A stretch of DNA of 64,000 bases from Pseudomonas sihuiensis (GTDB taxonomy: Bacteria > Pseudomonadota > Gammaproteobacteria > Pseudomonadales > Pseudomonadaceae). Below, one piece after another: positions 1 to 10,195 of the stretch; the stretch's first letter is position 1; each line of letters starts with the position of its first letter. Position numbers and translations under genes: made by a program. Location: contig NZ_LT629797.1 in NCBI RefSeq assembly GCF_900106015.1, positions 4,154,001 through 4,218,000 of the forward strand. The letters run 5' to 3'. The notes beneath the pieces were generated by a model. That model ran no database searches. It saw nothing but the letters and a program-made list of their open reading frames with translations, and had not been told where the DNA came from.

Positions 1-1608
1 GATGCCTTCGTCTTCGTAGCGCGCACGCAGGCGGTCGAAGATGAACTCCAGCACCTGAGCAGCCAGACCGTCGGTCTTGATCTTGCCGGCGTACTGGGCC
101 ACGGCGAAGTCGACCGTAGTGGCCAGGTCCAGATCCAGGCCCTTCTCGATCAGGATGCGTAGCACGCCGAGGGCGGCGCGACGCAGGGCGTACGGGTCCT
201 TCGAGCCGGTCGGCAGCATGCCGATGCCGAAGATGCCGACCAGGGTGTCGAGCTTGTCGGCCACGGCCACGGCAGCGCCAGTCAGGGTGCTCGGCAGTTC
301 GGCGCCGGCACCGCGCGGCATGTACTGCTCGTTCAGGGCCAGGGCGACGTCCTGCGGCTCACCGTCGTTGAGCGCGTAGTAGTAACCGGCGATGCCCTGC
401 ATCTCGGGGAATTCGCCGACCATCTCGGTGGCCAGGTCGCATTTAGACAGCAGGCCGGCACGGGCGGCGCGCTGGGCGTCGCCACCGACTTCGCGGGCGA
501 TAAAACCGGCGAGCGCCGATACCCGCTGGGCCTTTTCAAATACCGAACCGAGCTGGGCCTGGAACACCACGTTGGCCAGGCGCTGGTTGAAGCCTTCGAG
601 CTTCTGCTTCTTGTCCTGCTTGAAGAAGAACTCGGCGTCGGTCAGGCGCGGGCGCACCACCTTCTCGTTACCCGAGACGATCTGCGCCGGGTCCTTGGAC
701 TCGACGTTGGCCACGGTGATGAAGCGCGGCAGCAGCTTGCCGTTCGCATCGAGCAGGCAGAAGTACTTCTGGTTGTCCTGCATGGTGCTGATCAGCGCCT
801 CCTGCGGCACCTCGAGGAAGCGTTCCTCGAACGAGCAGACCAGCGGCACCGGCCATTCCACCAGGGCGGTGACTTCGTCCAGCAGCGCCGGCGGCACGAT
901 GGCCGTGCCCTGCTCGGCCGCAGCCAGTTCGTCGACGCGGCGGCTGATGAGCTCGCGGCGTTCGGCGAAGTCGGCCAGCACGTAGGCGCTGCGCAGGTCT
1001 TCGGCGTAGTTGGCCGGACTACTGATGCGCACGTCACGGTTGGCGTGGAAGCGGTGGCCACGGGACACGCGACCAGCCTTCTGCGCGAGGATCTCGCAGT
1101 CGACCACGGCGTCGCCGAACAGCATCACCAGCCATTGGGTCGGGCGCACGAATTCGTCGCGGCGGGCGGCCCAGCGCATGCGTTTCGGGATCGGCAGGTC
1201 GTTCAGCGAGTCCTGCACGATGGTCGGCAGCAGGTTGACTGCTGGCTGACCAGGGATGTGCTGGGCGAAGCGCAGTTTCGCCCCGCTGCGGTCGATCTCG
1301 GCGATATCCACGCCGCACTTGCGGGCGAAGCCCAGGGCGGCCTGGGTCGGGTTGCCGTCGGCGTCGAAGGCGGCCTGGATGGGCGGACCGTCGAGGTTCA
1401 TGCTGCGGTCGGCCTGCTGCTCTTCGAGCTGCTCGACCAGCACTGCCAGGCGACGGGGCGCGGCGTACACGCGGCTGGCGGCATAGCCCAGGCCGGCGGC
1501 CTTGAGGCCTTTCTCGATACCGGCGAGGAAGGCCTCACCGAGGCTTTTCAGGGCTTTCGGTGGCAGCTCTTCGGTGCCCAGTTCGACCAGGAAATCTTGT
1601 GCACTCAT
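1..1608 (-). CDS. glyS: glycine--tRNA ligase beta subunit, 3' part outside the window
   Basis: This is the beta chain of the bacterial alpha2-beta2 glycyl-tRNA synthetase, which charges tRNA-Gly in the cytosol. The frame is open from an ATG at 1608 to the window edge, giving 536 residues; the family is usually about 685, so the C-terminal tRNA-binding part lies outside. The N-terminus ([20 protein letters not shown]) is typical of GlyS. The start overlaps the glyQ stop by 4 bp (ATGA), so the two subunits are co-transcribed and probably translationally coupled. No frame break is seen. Identification rests on protein similarity recalled from Pseudomonas and on the glyQ neighbour. Confidence 0.97.
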   Translation of the reverse strand, partial: MSAQDFLVELGTEELPPKALKSLGEAFLAGIEKGLKAAGLGYAASRVYAAPRRLAVLVEQLEEQQADRSMNLDGPPIQAAFDADGNPTQAALGFARKCGVDIAEIDRSGAKLRFAQHIPGQPAVNLLPTIVQDSLNDLPIPKRMRWAARRDEFVRPTQWLVMLFGDAVVDCEILAQKAGRVSRGHRFHANRDVRISSPANYAEDLRSAYVLADFAERRELISRRVDELAAAEQGTAIVPPALLDEVTALVEWPVPLVCSFEERFLEVPQEALISTMQDNQKYFCLLDANGKLLPRFITVANVESKDPAQIVSGNEKVVRPRLTDAEFFFKQDKKQKLEGFNQRLANVVFQAQLGSVFEKAQRVSALAGFIAREVGGDAQRAARAGLLSKCDLATEMVGEFPEMQGIAGYYYALNDGEPQDVALALNEQYMPRGAGAELPSTLTGAAVAVADKLDTLVGIFGIGMLPTGSKDPYALRRAALGVLRILIEKGLDLDLATTVDFAVAQYAGKIKTDGLAAQVLEFIFDRLRARYEDEGI

Positions 1609-2552
1609 GCTTGCGCCTCCAGCTTGGCCAGTACTTCGTCACGCAGTTCGGGGGTGGCCATGGGGAAGCCGAGCTTGGCGCGCGCCTGCAGGTAGCTCTG
1701 CGCTACCGCACGGGCCAGGGTGCGCACGCGCAGGATGTACTGCTGGCGCGCGGTCACTGAAATAGCGCGGCGGGCGTCGAGCAGGTTGAAGGTGTGCGAG
1801 GCCTTGAGCACCATCTCGTAGGTCGGCAGCGGCAGCTCCAGCTCGATCAGGCGATTGGCTTCGCTCTCGTAGAAATCGAACAGCTCGAACAGCTTCTCGA
1901 CATTGGCGTGCTCGAAGTTGTAGGTGGACTGCTCCACTTCGTTCTGGTGGAACACGTCGCCATAGGTCACGGTGCCGAACGGGCCGTCGGTCCAAATCAG
2001 GTCGTAGACCGAGTCGACGCCCTGCAGGTACATGGCCAGGCGCTCCAGGCCGTAGGTGATCTCGCCGGTCACCGGGTAGCACTCGATGCCACCGACCTGC
2101 TGGAAGTAGGTGAACTGGGTGACTTCCATGCCGTTGAGCCAGATTTCCCAGCCCAGGCCCCAGGCGCCGAGGGTCGGCGATTCCCAGTTGTCTTCGACGA
2201 AGCGGATGTCGTGCACTTCCGGGTCGAGGCCGATGGCCTTCAGCGAACCCAGGTACAGCTCTTGGAAGTTCTCCGGGTTGGGCTTCAAGACCACCTGGAA
2301 CTGGTAGTAGTGCTGCAGGCGGTTGGGGTTTTCGCCATAGCGGCCATCGGTGGGGCGACGCGAAGGCTGCACGTAGGCGGCGTTCCAGGTCTCCGGGCCG
2401 ACGGCGCGCAGGAATGTGGCGGTGTGGAAGGTGCCGGCGCCCACTTCCATGTCGTAGGGTTGCAGCACCACGCAGCCCTGCTCGGCCCAGTAGTTCTGCA
2501 GGGCCAGGATCAGGTCCTGGAAGGTGCGCACGGCAGGCTTGGTCTGGCTCAC
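1605..2552 (-). CDS. glyQ: glycine--tRNA ligase alpha subunit
   Basis: This is the catalytic alpha subunit of glycyl-tRNA synthetase (class II). The 315-residue product, starting [15 protein letters not shown], matches the length and sequence I recall for Pseudomonas GlyQ. I chose the GTG at 2552: the frame stays open upstream to 2642, but the added residues are not family-like. The gene is first in a glyQ-glyS operon with a 4-bp ATGA overlap and is divergent from tag; both promoters must lie in 2553-2724. Confidence 0.97.
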   Translation of the reverse strand: MSQTKPAVRTFQDLILALQNYWAEQGCVVLQPYDMEVGAGTFHTATFLRAVGPETWNAAYVQPSRRPTDGRYGENPNRLQHYYQFQVVLKPNPENFQELYLGSLKAIGLDPEVHDIRFVEDNWESPTLGAWGLGWEIWLNGMEVTQFTYFQQVGGIECYPVTGEITYGLERLAMYLQGVDSVYDLIWTDGPFGTVTYGDVFHQNEVEQSTYNFEHANVEKLFELFDFYESEANRLIELELPLPTYEMVLKASHTFNLLDARRAISVTARQQYILRVRTLARAVAQSYLQARAKLGFPMATPELRDEVLAKLEAQA

Positions 2553-2657
2553 GAAAAAATCACCTGTGGAGGCTTGCGAGGGAAAGCCGGGGAGTATATC
2601 GAAACTCGGCGCAGGCCGCAGGGTACGGCACATCGGCATCATTCAAGTCACATTAGA

Positions 2658-2673
2658 CTGTATTTATATCCAG
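2658..2673. promoter_or_regulatory. LexA-like (SOS) box in the glyQ-tag intergenic region
   Basis: The sequence CTGTATTTATATCCAG keeps the CTG-N10-CAG ends of a bacterial SOS box and differs from the E. coli consensus CTGTATATATATACAG at two positions. It lies 52 bp before tag and upstream of a -10-like TATAGT at 2686-2691, so a bound LexA could block the tag promoter. The operator is inferred from sequence alone; AT-rich promoter DNA can mimic it. Confidence 0.5.
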
Positions 2674-2724
2674 TTATTTTGCCGCTATAGTCGTCGCTTC
2701 GACCCCCGACCGAGGCTTACCGCC

Positions 2725-3279
2725 ATGCCCCGCTGCTTCTGGTGTACCGACGATCCACTGTACCAGGCCTATCACGACGAGGAATGGGGCGTGCCGCAGC
2801 GCGATGCCGGCCATCTGTTCGAGATGCTGCTGCTCGAAGGCGCGCAGGCCGGCCTGTCGTGGATCACTGTGCTGAAGAAGCGCGAGCGCTATCGCCAGGT
2901 GTTGCATGGGTTCGATCCCGAGCGTCTGGCGCGCTTGAGCGATGAAGAGATCGAGGTGCTGATGCAGGACCCCGGGATCATCCGCAACCGCCTCAAGCTC
3001 AAGGCCGTGCGGCAGAACGCCCAGGCCTGGCTGAAGCTGGAGGATCCGGTGACCTGGCTCTGGTCGTTCGTCGGCGGCGAACCGAAGATCAACCACTTCA
3101 GCGACCGCAGCCAGATGCTGGCAGTGACGCCTGAAGCCGAGGCGATGAGCAAGGCGTTGCGCAAGGCTGGCTTCAACTTCGTCGGACCGACCATCTGCTA
3201 TGCCTTCATGCAGGCCACGGGTATGGTGATGGACCACACCACCGACTGCGACCGCTATGCGCAACTGAAGGGCTCATGA
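2725..3279 (+). CDS. tag: DNA-3-methyladenine glycosylase I
   Basis: Tag excises 3-methyladenine from alkylated DNA as the first step of base excision repair. The protein is 184 aa, the usual size. It starts MPRCFWCTDDPLYQAYHDEE, carrying the N-terminal Cys pair of the family zinc site, and ends with a DHTTDCDRY segment holding the matching His and Cys ligands. The ATG at 2725 places those motifs at the N-terminus; the frame is open further upstream but that part is not family-like. It overlaps the next gene by 4 bp (ATGA, 3276-3279). A LexA-like box lies upstream. Confidence 0.96.
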   Translation: MPRCFWCTDDPLYQAYHDEEWGVPQRDAGHLFEMLLLEGAQAGLSWITVLKKRERYRQVLHGFDPERLARLSDEEIEVLMQDPGIIRNRLKLKAVRQNAQAWLKLEDPVTWLWSFVGGEPKINHFSDRSQMLAVTPEAEAMSKALRKAGFNFVGPTICYAFMQATGMVMDHTTDCDRYAQLKGS

Positions 3280-3884
3280 CCACCATCACCACGCTGGATG
3301 AATTGCAGGCACTGTACGGCGAAAGCCACGAGCGCTCGCGGCGTAAGGAGTTGCCGCGGCTGATCGAACCCTACCGCGCGCTGATCGAAGCCTCGCCCTT
3401 CGTGGTGCTGGCGAGCGTTGGCCCGGATGGCCTGGATTGCTCGCCGCGTGGTGATGCGCCGGGCTTCGTGCAGGTTCTCGACGACCAGACCCTGCTGCTG
3501 CCGGATCGCCCCGGCAACAATCGCATCGACAGCCTGCGCAATATCGTGCTCAACCCGCAGGTGGCGCTGCTGTTCCTGATTCCGGGCGTCGGCGAGAGCC
3601 TGCGGGTCAACGGCCGTGCCGAAATCTCCCTCGACCCCGAGCTTCTGGAACTGGGCCGTGCCCAGGGCAAGCTGCCGCGCAGCGTGCTGCGCATCCATAT
3701 CGACAGCTGCTACTTCCAGTGCTCCAAAGCGGCGGTGCGTTCCGGTCTGTGGGATGCATCGCGCCAGGTGGTGCGCGCCAGCCTGCCAAGTGCGGGCGAC
3801 ATCTTCCGCTGCATCTATGAGGAATTCGACGTCGAGGCCTACGAGCGCGATCTACAGCAGCGGCTGCGGACGAGCCTTTACTGA
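3276..3884 (+). CDS. pyridoxamine 5'-phosphate oxidase-like FMN-binding protein
   Basis: The 202-residue protein has the split-barrel pattern of the PNPOx-like flavin family: a conserved segment around residues 45-65 (ASVGPDGLDCSPRGDAPGF), then LLLPDRPGNNRIDSLRNI, which resembles the flavin-binding strand-loop of the MSMEG_1061-type group. The substrate is unknown. It overlaps tag by 4 bp, so the two are probably co-expressed. That suggests, but does not show, a link to damage or detoxification. No signal peptide is visible. The general fold is fairly sure; any specific function would be a guess. Confidence 0.8.
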   Translation: MTTITTLDELQALYGESHERSRRKELPRLIEPYRALIEASPFVVLASVGPDGLDCSPRGDAPGFVQVLDDQTLLLPDRPGNNRIDSLRNIVLNPQVALLFLIPGVGESLRVNGRAEISLDPELLELGRAQGKLPRSVLRIHIDSCYFQCSKAAVRSGLWDASRQVVRASLPSAGDIFRCIYEEFDVEAYERDLQQRLRTSLY

Positions 3885-3976
3885 CTGAGCTGGCCCTGGT
3901 CGTTACGCCTTGTCTCACCAACGTTTTTGAACGTCCTGTTAAACTGGGCGCTTTGCAGAAACGCTTGGAGTCTCTC

Positions 3977-4864
3977 GTGGAAAAACTCAAGGGCGCCCTG
4001 GTGGTCGGGTTCCTGCGTCTGTTCGCACTGCTGCCCTGGCGCGCCGTACAGGCCGTGGGCAATGCCATCGGCTGGCTGATGTGGAAGCTGCCGAACGGCT
4101 CGCGTGACGTGGTGCGCATCAACCTGAGCAAGTGCTTCCCGGAGCTGAATCAGGCCGAGCTGGACAAACTGGTCGGGCAAAGCCTCAAGGACATCGGCAA
4201 GACCCTGACCGAAAGTGCCTGCGCCTGGATCTGGCCGGCGCAGAAATCGCTCAAGCTGGTGCGTGAAGTGGAAGGCCTGGACGTGCTGCAGCAGGCGCTG
4301 GCGTCCGGCAAGGGCGTGGTCGGCATCACCAGCCATCTGGGCAACTGGGAAGTGCTCAACCACTTCTACTGCAACCAGTGCAAACCGATCATTTTCTACC
4401 GCCCGCCGAAGCTCAAGGCGGTCGACGAGCTGCTGCAGCAGCAGCGCGTGCAGATGGGCAACCGCGTCGCGCCGTCGACCAAGGAAGGCATCCTCAGTGT
4501 CATCAAGGAAGTACGCCGTGGCGGCGCCGTGGGCATTCCGGCCGACCCGGAGCCGAGCCGTTCGTCGGGTGTGTTCGTGCCCTTCCTCGGTACCACCGCG
4601 CTGACCAGCAAGTTCGTGCCGGGCATGCTCACCGGTGGCAAGGCGGTCGGTGTGTTCCTGCATGCGCTGCGTCTGCCGGATGGCCGCGGCTACAAGGTGA
4701 TCCTCGAGGCGGCCCCCGAAGGGATGTACAGCGAGAACGTCGAAGAAGGCGTGGCGGCGATGAGCGAAGTGGTGTCGCGTTACGTGCGCAACTACCCGAG
4801 CCAGTACATGTGGAGCATGAAGCGCTTCAAGAAACGCCCGGATGGTGAGGCCAAGTGGTACTGA
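3977..4864 (+). CDS. lysophospholipid/lipid A lauroyl-type acyltransferase (LpxL/HtrB family)
   Basis: This inner-membrane-associated acyltransferase probably adds a secondary acyl chain to lipid A. The 295-residue product starts VEKLKGALVVG, with a hydrophobic N-terminal segment. The family H-X4-D/E catalytic motif appears as HLGNWE at residues 120-125. I chose the GTG at 3977 because TTGGAG stands in ribosome-binding position and the length then equals the P. aeruginosa neighbour I recall as a 2-hydroxylauroyl transferase (PA0011). A TTG at 3953 is possible but less likely. It stands alone and ends at a strong terminator. Confidence 0.9.
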   Translation: MEKLKGALVVGFLRLFALLPWRAVQAVGNAIGWLMWKLPNGSRDVVRINLSKCFPELNQAELDKLVGQSLKDIGKTLTESACAWIWPAQKSLKLVREVEGLDVLQQALASGKGVVGITSHLGNWEVLNHFYCNQCKPIIFYRPPKLKAVDELLQQQRVQMGNRVAPSTKEGILSVIKEVRRGGAVGIPADPEPSRSSGVFVPFLGTTALTSKFVPGMLTGGKAVGVFLHALRLPDGRGYKVILEAAPEGMYSENVEEGVAAMSEVVSRYVRNYPSQYMWSMKRFKKRPDGEAKWY

Positions 4865-4893
4865 CGTACTGCCACTGAGCACGATGATGAACG

Positions 4894-4918
4894 AAGGCGC
4901 CTCGATGGCGCCTTTTTT
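4894..4918 (+). terminator. Rho-independent terminator after the lipid A acyltransferase
   Basis: An AAGGCGCC/GGCGCCTT stem with a 5-nt loop is followed by a run of six T. It ends the acyltransferase transcript before the PilZ gene. Confidence 0.9.
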
Positions 4919-4991
4919 CTGTCGAGCGTTGGGAATTGCTTCGATTTTGCGTTATTAAAGGCTGCATCGTCCGCCTACCCCCGGAGCCGTC

Positions 4992-5258
4992 ATGCCGAAC
5001 CAGCGCCAGCAGGTGCGTACCCCGATGAAGTGCCGGATCAAGATCAGCCACCCCAGCTTCGGCGAGCTGTTGGCGCAGACTCGTGACCTGTCCGATAGCG
5101 GTGTCTACGTGAAGCATCCGGACATGGCCAGCTTGTCGGTCGGCACCGAAGTGATCGGCCAGGTGCAGGATTTGCCCTTCCCTGCGCCGGTATTGAAGAT
5201 GGAAGTGATGCGCGTGGATGCTGAAGGGGCCGGCCTGAGGTTTCTCGGCGAGGCCTGA
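4992..5258 (+). CDS. PilZ domain protein
   Basis: A single-domain PilZ protein of 88 aa, the c-di-GMP receptor fold. The N-terminal arginine motif (RQQVR, near residues 5-9) and the downstream DLSDSGVYV segment (D/N-x-S-x-x-G) that together contact c-di-GMP are both present, so binding is plausible. There is no effector domain, so it must act through a partner or compete for the nucleotide. It sits between two terminated or independently started units, as its PA0012 counterpart does in P. aeruginosa (recalled synteny). Confidence 0.92.
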   Translation: MPNQRQQVRTPMKCRIKISHPSFGELLAQTRDLSDSGVYVKHPDMASLSVGTEVIGQVQDLPFPAPVLKMEVMRVDAEGAGLRFLGEA

Positions 5259-5378
5259 ACGGAGCCAGCCAGTTCGGACATTCGCAACGAGCGTTTCGGC
5301 TCAATGGAACATTTTGTTACATCTACACTCTGATCTAGGCCTCACTCCGAGGTGGCGTCCATCAGAGGCGTTTTCGAC

Positions 5379-8015
5379 ATGAGTCGAGCGGTATCCGAAC
5401 TCCCCGTCCAGGGCGCTGATGCGCCTGATCTTCTTCCTCCTTCACAACCCGGCTGGTTGCAACGCAACCGCCAACTGATCGGTCTCGGTCTCTCGCTGCT
5501 GTTGTTCGGCCTGGCGCTGGTCGCCTGCTGGCACCTGGTGCGCGAGATCAACCCGGATCAGGTGCGTGAATCCCTGGCGGCCGTGCCGCCGCAGGCCTTG
5601 CTCGCCGCCTTGCTGGCCACCGTGCTGGGCTTTTTGGTGATGCTCGCCTACGAGTGGTCAGCCAGCCGCTATGCGGGCGTCGACCTGCCGCCGCCGACCC
5701 TGGCACTCGGCGGTTTCTGCGCTTTTGCCATCGGCAATGCGGTGGGCCTGTCGGCGTTGTCCGGTGGTTCGGTGCGCTACCGCCTGTACGGGCGCAATGG
5801 GCTGAGCGCGGGCGATGTGGCGCGTATGAGCCTGTTCGCCAGCCTGTCGCTCGGCGTCAGCCTGCCGATCCTCGCAGCATTGGCGGCGCTGTTCGATCTC
5901 GAGGATGCCTCGGCCGCGCTGCACCTGTCCGAGCCGGTGCTGGCGGCGTTGGCTGTTGCCATACTGGTCGCCGCCACGGCCGTGGTGCTGCTGGTCAGCC
6001 GCAAACGCCTGGCCGAGTGCCCCGCGCCCGGCTGCTGGCAGGTGGATCTGGGACGTTTCAGTCTGCGTCTGCCGGGCCTACGCATGAGCCTGACGCAGTT
6101 GTTGATCAGCAGCCTGGATGTGCTGATTGCCGCCAGCGTGCTTTACCTGTTGTTGCCCGAGGCTCCGCCTTTCTCCTCCTTCGTGCTGGTCTACATGCTG
6201 GCGCTGGCGGCCGGTGTGCTGAGCCATGTACCGGGCGGTGTCGGGGTGTTCGAGGCAGTGCTGTTGGCGGCCTTTTCCTCGCGCATCGACCCGGCCGGTC
6301 TGGTCGCGGCGATGCTGCTCTATCGCCTGCTCTATGTGGTGCTACCGCTGGTGGCGGCCGGGCTCCTGCTGCTGGCTGCCGAGGCGCGCCGCTTGTGGTT
6401 TCCACGGCAGGTGGCGCGCGTGGCCAGCGGCATGGCGGTGCCGCTGCTGGCGCTGCTGGTGTTCTGCGCCGGTATGGTGCTGCTGTTCTCCGGGGTGACC
6501 CCCACTGTGGATGAGCATCTCGAGGCCCTGGGCTTTCTCATGCCACCGCAACTGATCGCTGCCTCGCACCTGGCGGCCAGCCTGGTGGGCACGCTTTGCC
6601 TGTTGCTGGCGCAAGGGCTGCGCCGGCGCCTGTCGGCGGCCTGGGCACTGACCCTGGTGCTGCTTTGCCTGGGTGTGGTGCTGTCATTGCTCAAGGGCTT
6701 CGACTGGCCGGAGGCCCTGGCCCTGGCGGCCATCGCCGGCTTGCTGGCGCTGTTTCGCCGCGAGTTCTACCGGCGCAGCCGGCTGATGGACGTGCCGGCA
6801 TCCGGCCTGGCGCTGGCGGCCACGGCTGGAGTGATCGCCGCCTCGGTGTGGCTGCTGCTGTTCGTCTATCAAGATGTCGCCTACAGCCATCAGCTGTGGT
6901 GGCAGTTCGAGCTGGATGCCAACGCCCCGCGCGGCCTGCGGGCCGCACTGGGCAGCGCCCTGGTGCTGTTGGCCGTCGGCCTGACCTGGCTGTTGCGCGC
7001 CACACCACCGAGCATCAGCCTGCCGGACAGCGAGGCGTTGCTGCGTGCCCGCGCCATCGTTCAAGCCTCGCGCCAGCCGGAGGGCAGCCTGGCCCTGAGT
7101 GGCGACAAGGCGTTGCTGTTCCACCCTGATGGCGAAGCGTTTCTGATGTACGCGCTGCGCGGCCGCAGCCTGGTTGCACTGTTCGATCCTATTGGCCCGG
7201 CGGCGGCACGTGCCGAGCTGATCTGGCAGTTCCGTGACCTGTGTGACCGCCACCATGCGCGGCCGGTGTTCTACCAGGTGCGCGCGGAGAATCTGCCCGG
7301 CTATATCGACATAGGCCTGACCGCGCTGAAGCTCGGCGAAGAGGCGTTGGTGGACCTGAAAACCTTCGATCTGGCCAGCAACGGCAAGGAGATGAAGGCG
7401 CTGCGCTATACCTGGAATCGCGGTCAGCGCGATGGCCTGAGCCTGGAGTTCCATGCCCCCGGCCAGGTGCCGATGGCAGAGCTGCAGGCGATCTCCGATG
7501 CCTGGTTGCAGGGCAAGAACGTACGCGAGAAAGGCTTTTCCCTGGGCCGTTTCAGCCCCGAGTACCTGGCGCACTTTCGCGTCGTGGTGGTGCGTTTCGA
7601 AGGTCGTGCGGTGGCCTTCGCCAACCTGCTGGAATGCAAGACGCGCGCTGTGGCCAGCCTCGACCTGATGCGCGTGCTGCCGGATGCGCCGAAGTCGACC
7701 ATGGAATTTCTCATGCTCGGCCTGATCCAGCAGTTCCAGAGCGAGGGCTATGCGCGCTTCAGCCTCGGCATGGTGCCGCTGGCCGGTCTGCAGACGCGCA
7801 AGGGGGCGCCGCTGCCGCTGCGCCTGGGTGCGCTGGTGTTCGACCGTGGTGAGAACTTCTACAACTTCCAGGGCCTGCGCCGCTTCAAGGACAAGTTCCT
7901 GCCGCAGTGGGAGCCGCGTTACCTGGCCGTGCCGGCCGGGCTCGATCCTTGGGTGGCATTGGCCGACACCGCCACGTTGATCGCTGGCGGCCTGGGTGGA
8001 CTGGTGAGGCGCTGA
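5379..8015 (+). CDS. mprF: bifunctional aminoacyl-phosphatidylglycerol synthase/flippase
   Basis: MprF transfers an amino acid from aminoacyl-tRNA to phosphatidylglycerol and flips the product across the inner membrane, reducing surface negative charge and sensitivity to cationic peptides. The 878-residue product has many hydrophobic helices up to about residue 510 (flippase) and a C-terminal soluble GNAT-like synthase domain (about 540-860). In P. aeruginosa the homologue makes alanyl-PG, so alanine is the likely substrate here too. I chose the ATG at 5379, which has AGAGG upstream; an in-frame GTG at 5352 would add nine residues. The next gene starts 2 nt after the stop, which makes an operon. 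Confidence 0.93.
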   Translation: MSRAVSELPVQGADAPDLLPPSQPGWLQRNRQLIGLGLSLLLFGLALVACWHLVREINPDQVRESLAAVPPQALLAALLATVLGFLVMLAYEWSASRYAGVDLPPPTLALGGFCAFAIGNAVGLSALSGGSVRYRLYGRNGLSAGDVARMSLFASLSLGVSLPILAALAALFDLEDASAALHLSEPVLAALAVAILVAATAVVLLVSRKRLAECPAPGCWQVDLGRFSLRLPGLRMSLTQLLISSLDVLIAASVLYLLLPEAPPFSSFVLVYMLALAAGVLSHVPGGVGVFEAVLLAAFSSRIDPAGLVAAMLLYRLLYVVLPLVAAGLLLLAAEARRLWFPRQVARVASGMAVPLLALLVFCAGMVLLFSGVTPTVDEHLEALGFLMPPQLIAASHLAASLVGTLCLLLAQGLRRRLSAAWALTLVLLCLGVVLSLLKGFDWPEALALAAIAGLLALFRREFYRRSRLMDVPASGLALAATAGVIAASVWLLLFVYQDVAYSHQLWWQFELDANAPRGLRAALGSALVLLAVGLTWLLRATPPSISLPDSEALLRARAIVQASRQPEGSLALSGDKALLFHPDGEAFLMYALRGRSLVALFDPIGPAAARAELIWQFRDLCDRHHARPVFYQVRAENLPGYIDIGLTALKLGEEALVDLKTFDLASNGKEMKALRYTWNRGQRDGLSLEFHAPGQVPMAELQAISDAWLQGKNVREKGFSLGRFSPEYLAHFRVVVVRFEGRAVAFANLLECKTRAVASLDLMRVLPDAPKSTMEFLMLGLIQQFQSEGYARFSLGMVPLAGLQTRKGAPLPLRLGALVFDRGENFYNFQGLRRFKDKFLPQWEPRYLAVPAGLDPWVALADTATLIAGGLGGLVRR

Positions 8016-8016
8016 G

Positions 8017-9267
8017 ATGAGCAGGACGACAAGGAGGCTGGGTGGGTTGTTGCTGGTTGTGGCCCTGGCTGCAGGCGCAGTGGGTTGGTGGTCGATGCGT
8101 GCGGTACCGCATCTGCAGACGGTGCAGATACAGGGCAACTCGGCGCAACTGCTGAGCCAGGGGGACGCGCGTCAGCGTGTGCTGCTGCTCGCGCCTGCCG
8201 ACCAGGCGCTGGACGAAACCACGCTACGCCGCTTTGCCGAAGTCGGCGATCTGCGCCTGCTGCAACTGCCCTTCTCGCCTGGCGACTGCAAGGCGCAACA
8301 GCAACTGATCAGCCTGGCCAGCGAGGAACTGAGCGGCGCCCCGACCCTGGTGGCCGGTATCGGCCCGGCAGCGGCCTCGGCCTGGCGCTGGCTGGCGGCG
8401 CAGCAGAGCGATGAGGCCCAGGCGCTGTCGGTCGGCTTCGACCTGGCCAAGCCCGATTGCGCCGAGCCATTGCCGAACAAGGCCGAGCACGGTCACTGGA
8501 TCGCCCTGTGGAACGACAATCCGGGTGACGACAACGCCCGCTTCCTGCGTGAACAGTCCAACGGTGAGCCGCGTATCGGCGCGCTGAGCACGCCGCTGCC
8601 GACGCTGCTGGCCGATCAGTTGCAGCGCCTGCTCGCCAGTCAGGGCGCGGCTATGCCAGTGATCGAGCATCCTTCGGCGCAGCCGGCCGAAACTCTGACC
8701 CTGTTCTATTCCGGCGATGGCGGTTGGCGTGACCTCGACCGCGCGTCCGCCGAGCACATGGCCGCGGCCGGTTATCCGGTGGTGGGCATCGACACCCTGC
8801 GTTACTACTGGCAGCACAAGAGCCCGGAGCAGAGCGCCGCCGACCTGTCTCGGCTGATGCAGCAGTACCGCGACAAGTGGCATGTGCAGCGCTTCGTGCT
8901 GGCCGGTTATTCCTTCGGCGCCGACGTGCTGCCGGCGATCTACAACCGCTTGCCGGCCATCGATCAGCAGCAGATCGACGCGATGCTGCTGCTGGCCTTC
9001 GCCCGTAGCGGCAGTTTCGAGATCGCCGTCAGTGGCTGGCTCGGCAAGGATGGTGCGGAGGCGCCGACCAGCCCCGAACTGCGCAAGGTGCCGGCGGCCA
9101 AGGTGTATTGCATCTACGGCAGCGAGGAGACGGCCGAGAGCGGCTGCACCGAAGCCGGCGCTCCGGGGGAGCACCTGATGATCAAGGGCGGACACCACTT
9201 CGACGGTGATTACGCTGCGCTGGCGCAGAAGATGCTGGCGGCGATCAAGGCGCGCCAGCCGCGTTAG
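8017..9267 (+). CDS. AcvB/VirJ-family aminoacyl-phosphatidylglycerol hydrolase
   Basis: A 416-residue exported protein with an N-terminal membrane/signal segment (residues 8-28) and a C-terminal alpha/beta-hydrolase domain whose nucleophile elbow GYSFG places Ser at about residue 299. Members of this family next to mprF hydrolyse aminoacyl-PG in the periplasm (P. aeruginosa PA0919; also AcvB/VirJ in Rhizobiales). The start is 2 nt after the mprF stop, so synthesis and turnover of the modified lipid are co-expressed. Late His residues (KGGHHF) fit the catalytic His. The function is from family and context; the exact aminoacyl group is inferred. Confidence 0.88.
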   Translation: MSRTTRRLGGLLLVVALAAGAVGWWSMRAVPHLQTVQIQGNSAQLLSQGDARQRVLLLAPADQALDETTLRRFAEVGDLRLLQLPFSPGDCKAQQQLISLASEELSGAPTLVAGIGPAAASAWRWLAAQQSDEAQALSVGFDLAKPDCAEPLPNKAEHGHWIALWNDNPGDDNARFLREQSNGEPRIGALSTPLPTLLADQLQRLLASQGAAMPVIEHPSAQPAETLTLFYSGDGGWRDLDRASAEHMAAAGYPVVGIDTLRYYWQHKSPEQSAADLSRLMQQYRDKWHVQRFVLAGYSFGADVLPAIYNRLPAIDQQQIDAMLLLAFARSGSFEIAVSGWLGKDGAEAPTSPELRKVPAAKVYCIYGSEETAESGCTEAGAPGEHLMIKGGHHFDGDYAALAQKMLAAIKARQPR

Positions 9268-9289
9268 TCCCGCTGACGCATACCGATTC

Positions 9290-9339
9290 TGTAGGAGCGG
9301 ATTCATCCGCGAAAAATCGCGGCTAAAGCCGCTCCTACA
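9290..9339. repeat. REP-type palindromic repeat (GTAGGAGCGG family)
   Basis: GTAGGAGCGG at 9291 is mirrored by CCGCTCCTAC ending about 9338, with an inner TCCGCGA/TCGCGG pair. It lies between the convergent acvB/virJ-type gene and ehuA and can form a hairpin on both strands, so it may also act as a transcript end. Related copies occur at 14074, 17579, 18751, 24199, 31991, 34168 and 41326. Confidence 0.85.
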
Positions 9340-9370
9340 AGATTGCGCGCAGCAGGGCGTGAACCCATCC

Positions 9371-10191
<821 letters not shown>

Positions 10192-10195
<4 letters not shown>

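Noticed and set aside
6684..8138. 484-codon minus-strand frame over mprF
   Set aside because: Antisense shadow with no motifs; mprF is complete on the plus strand.
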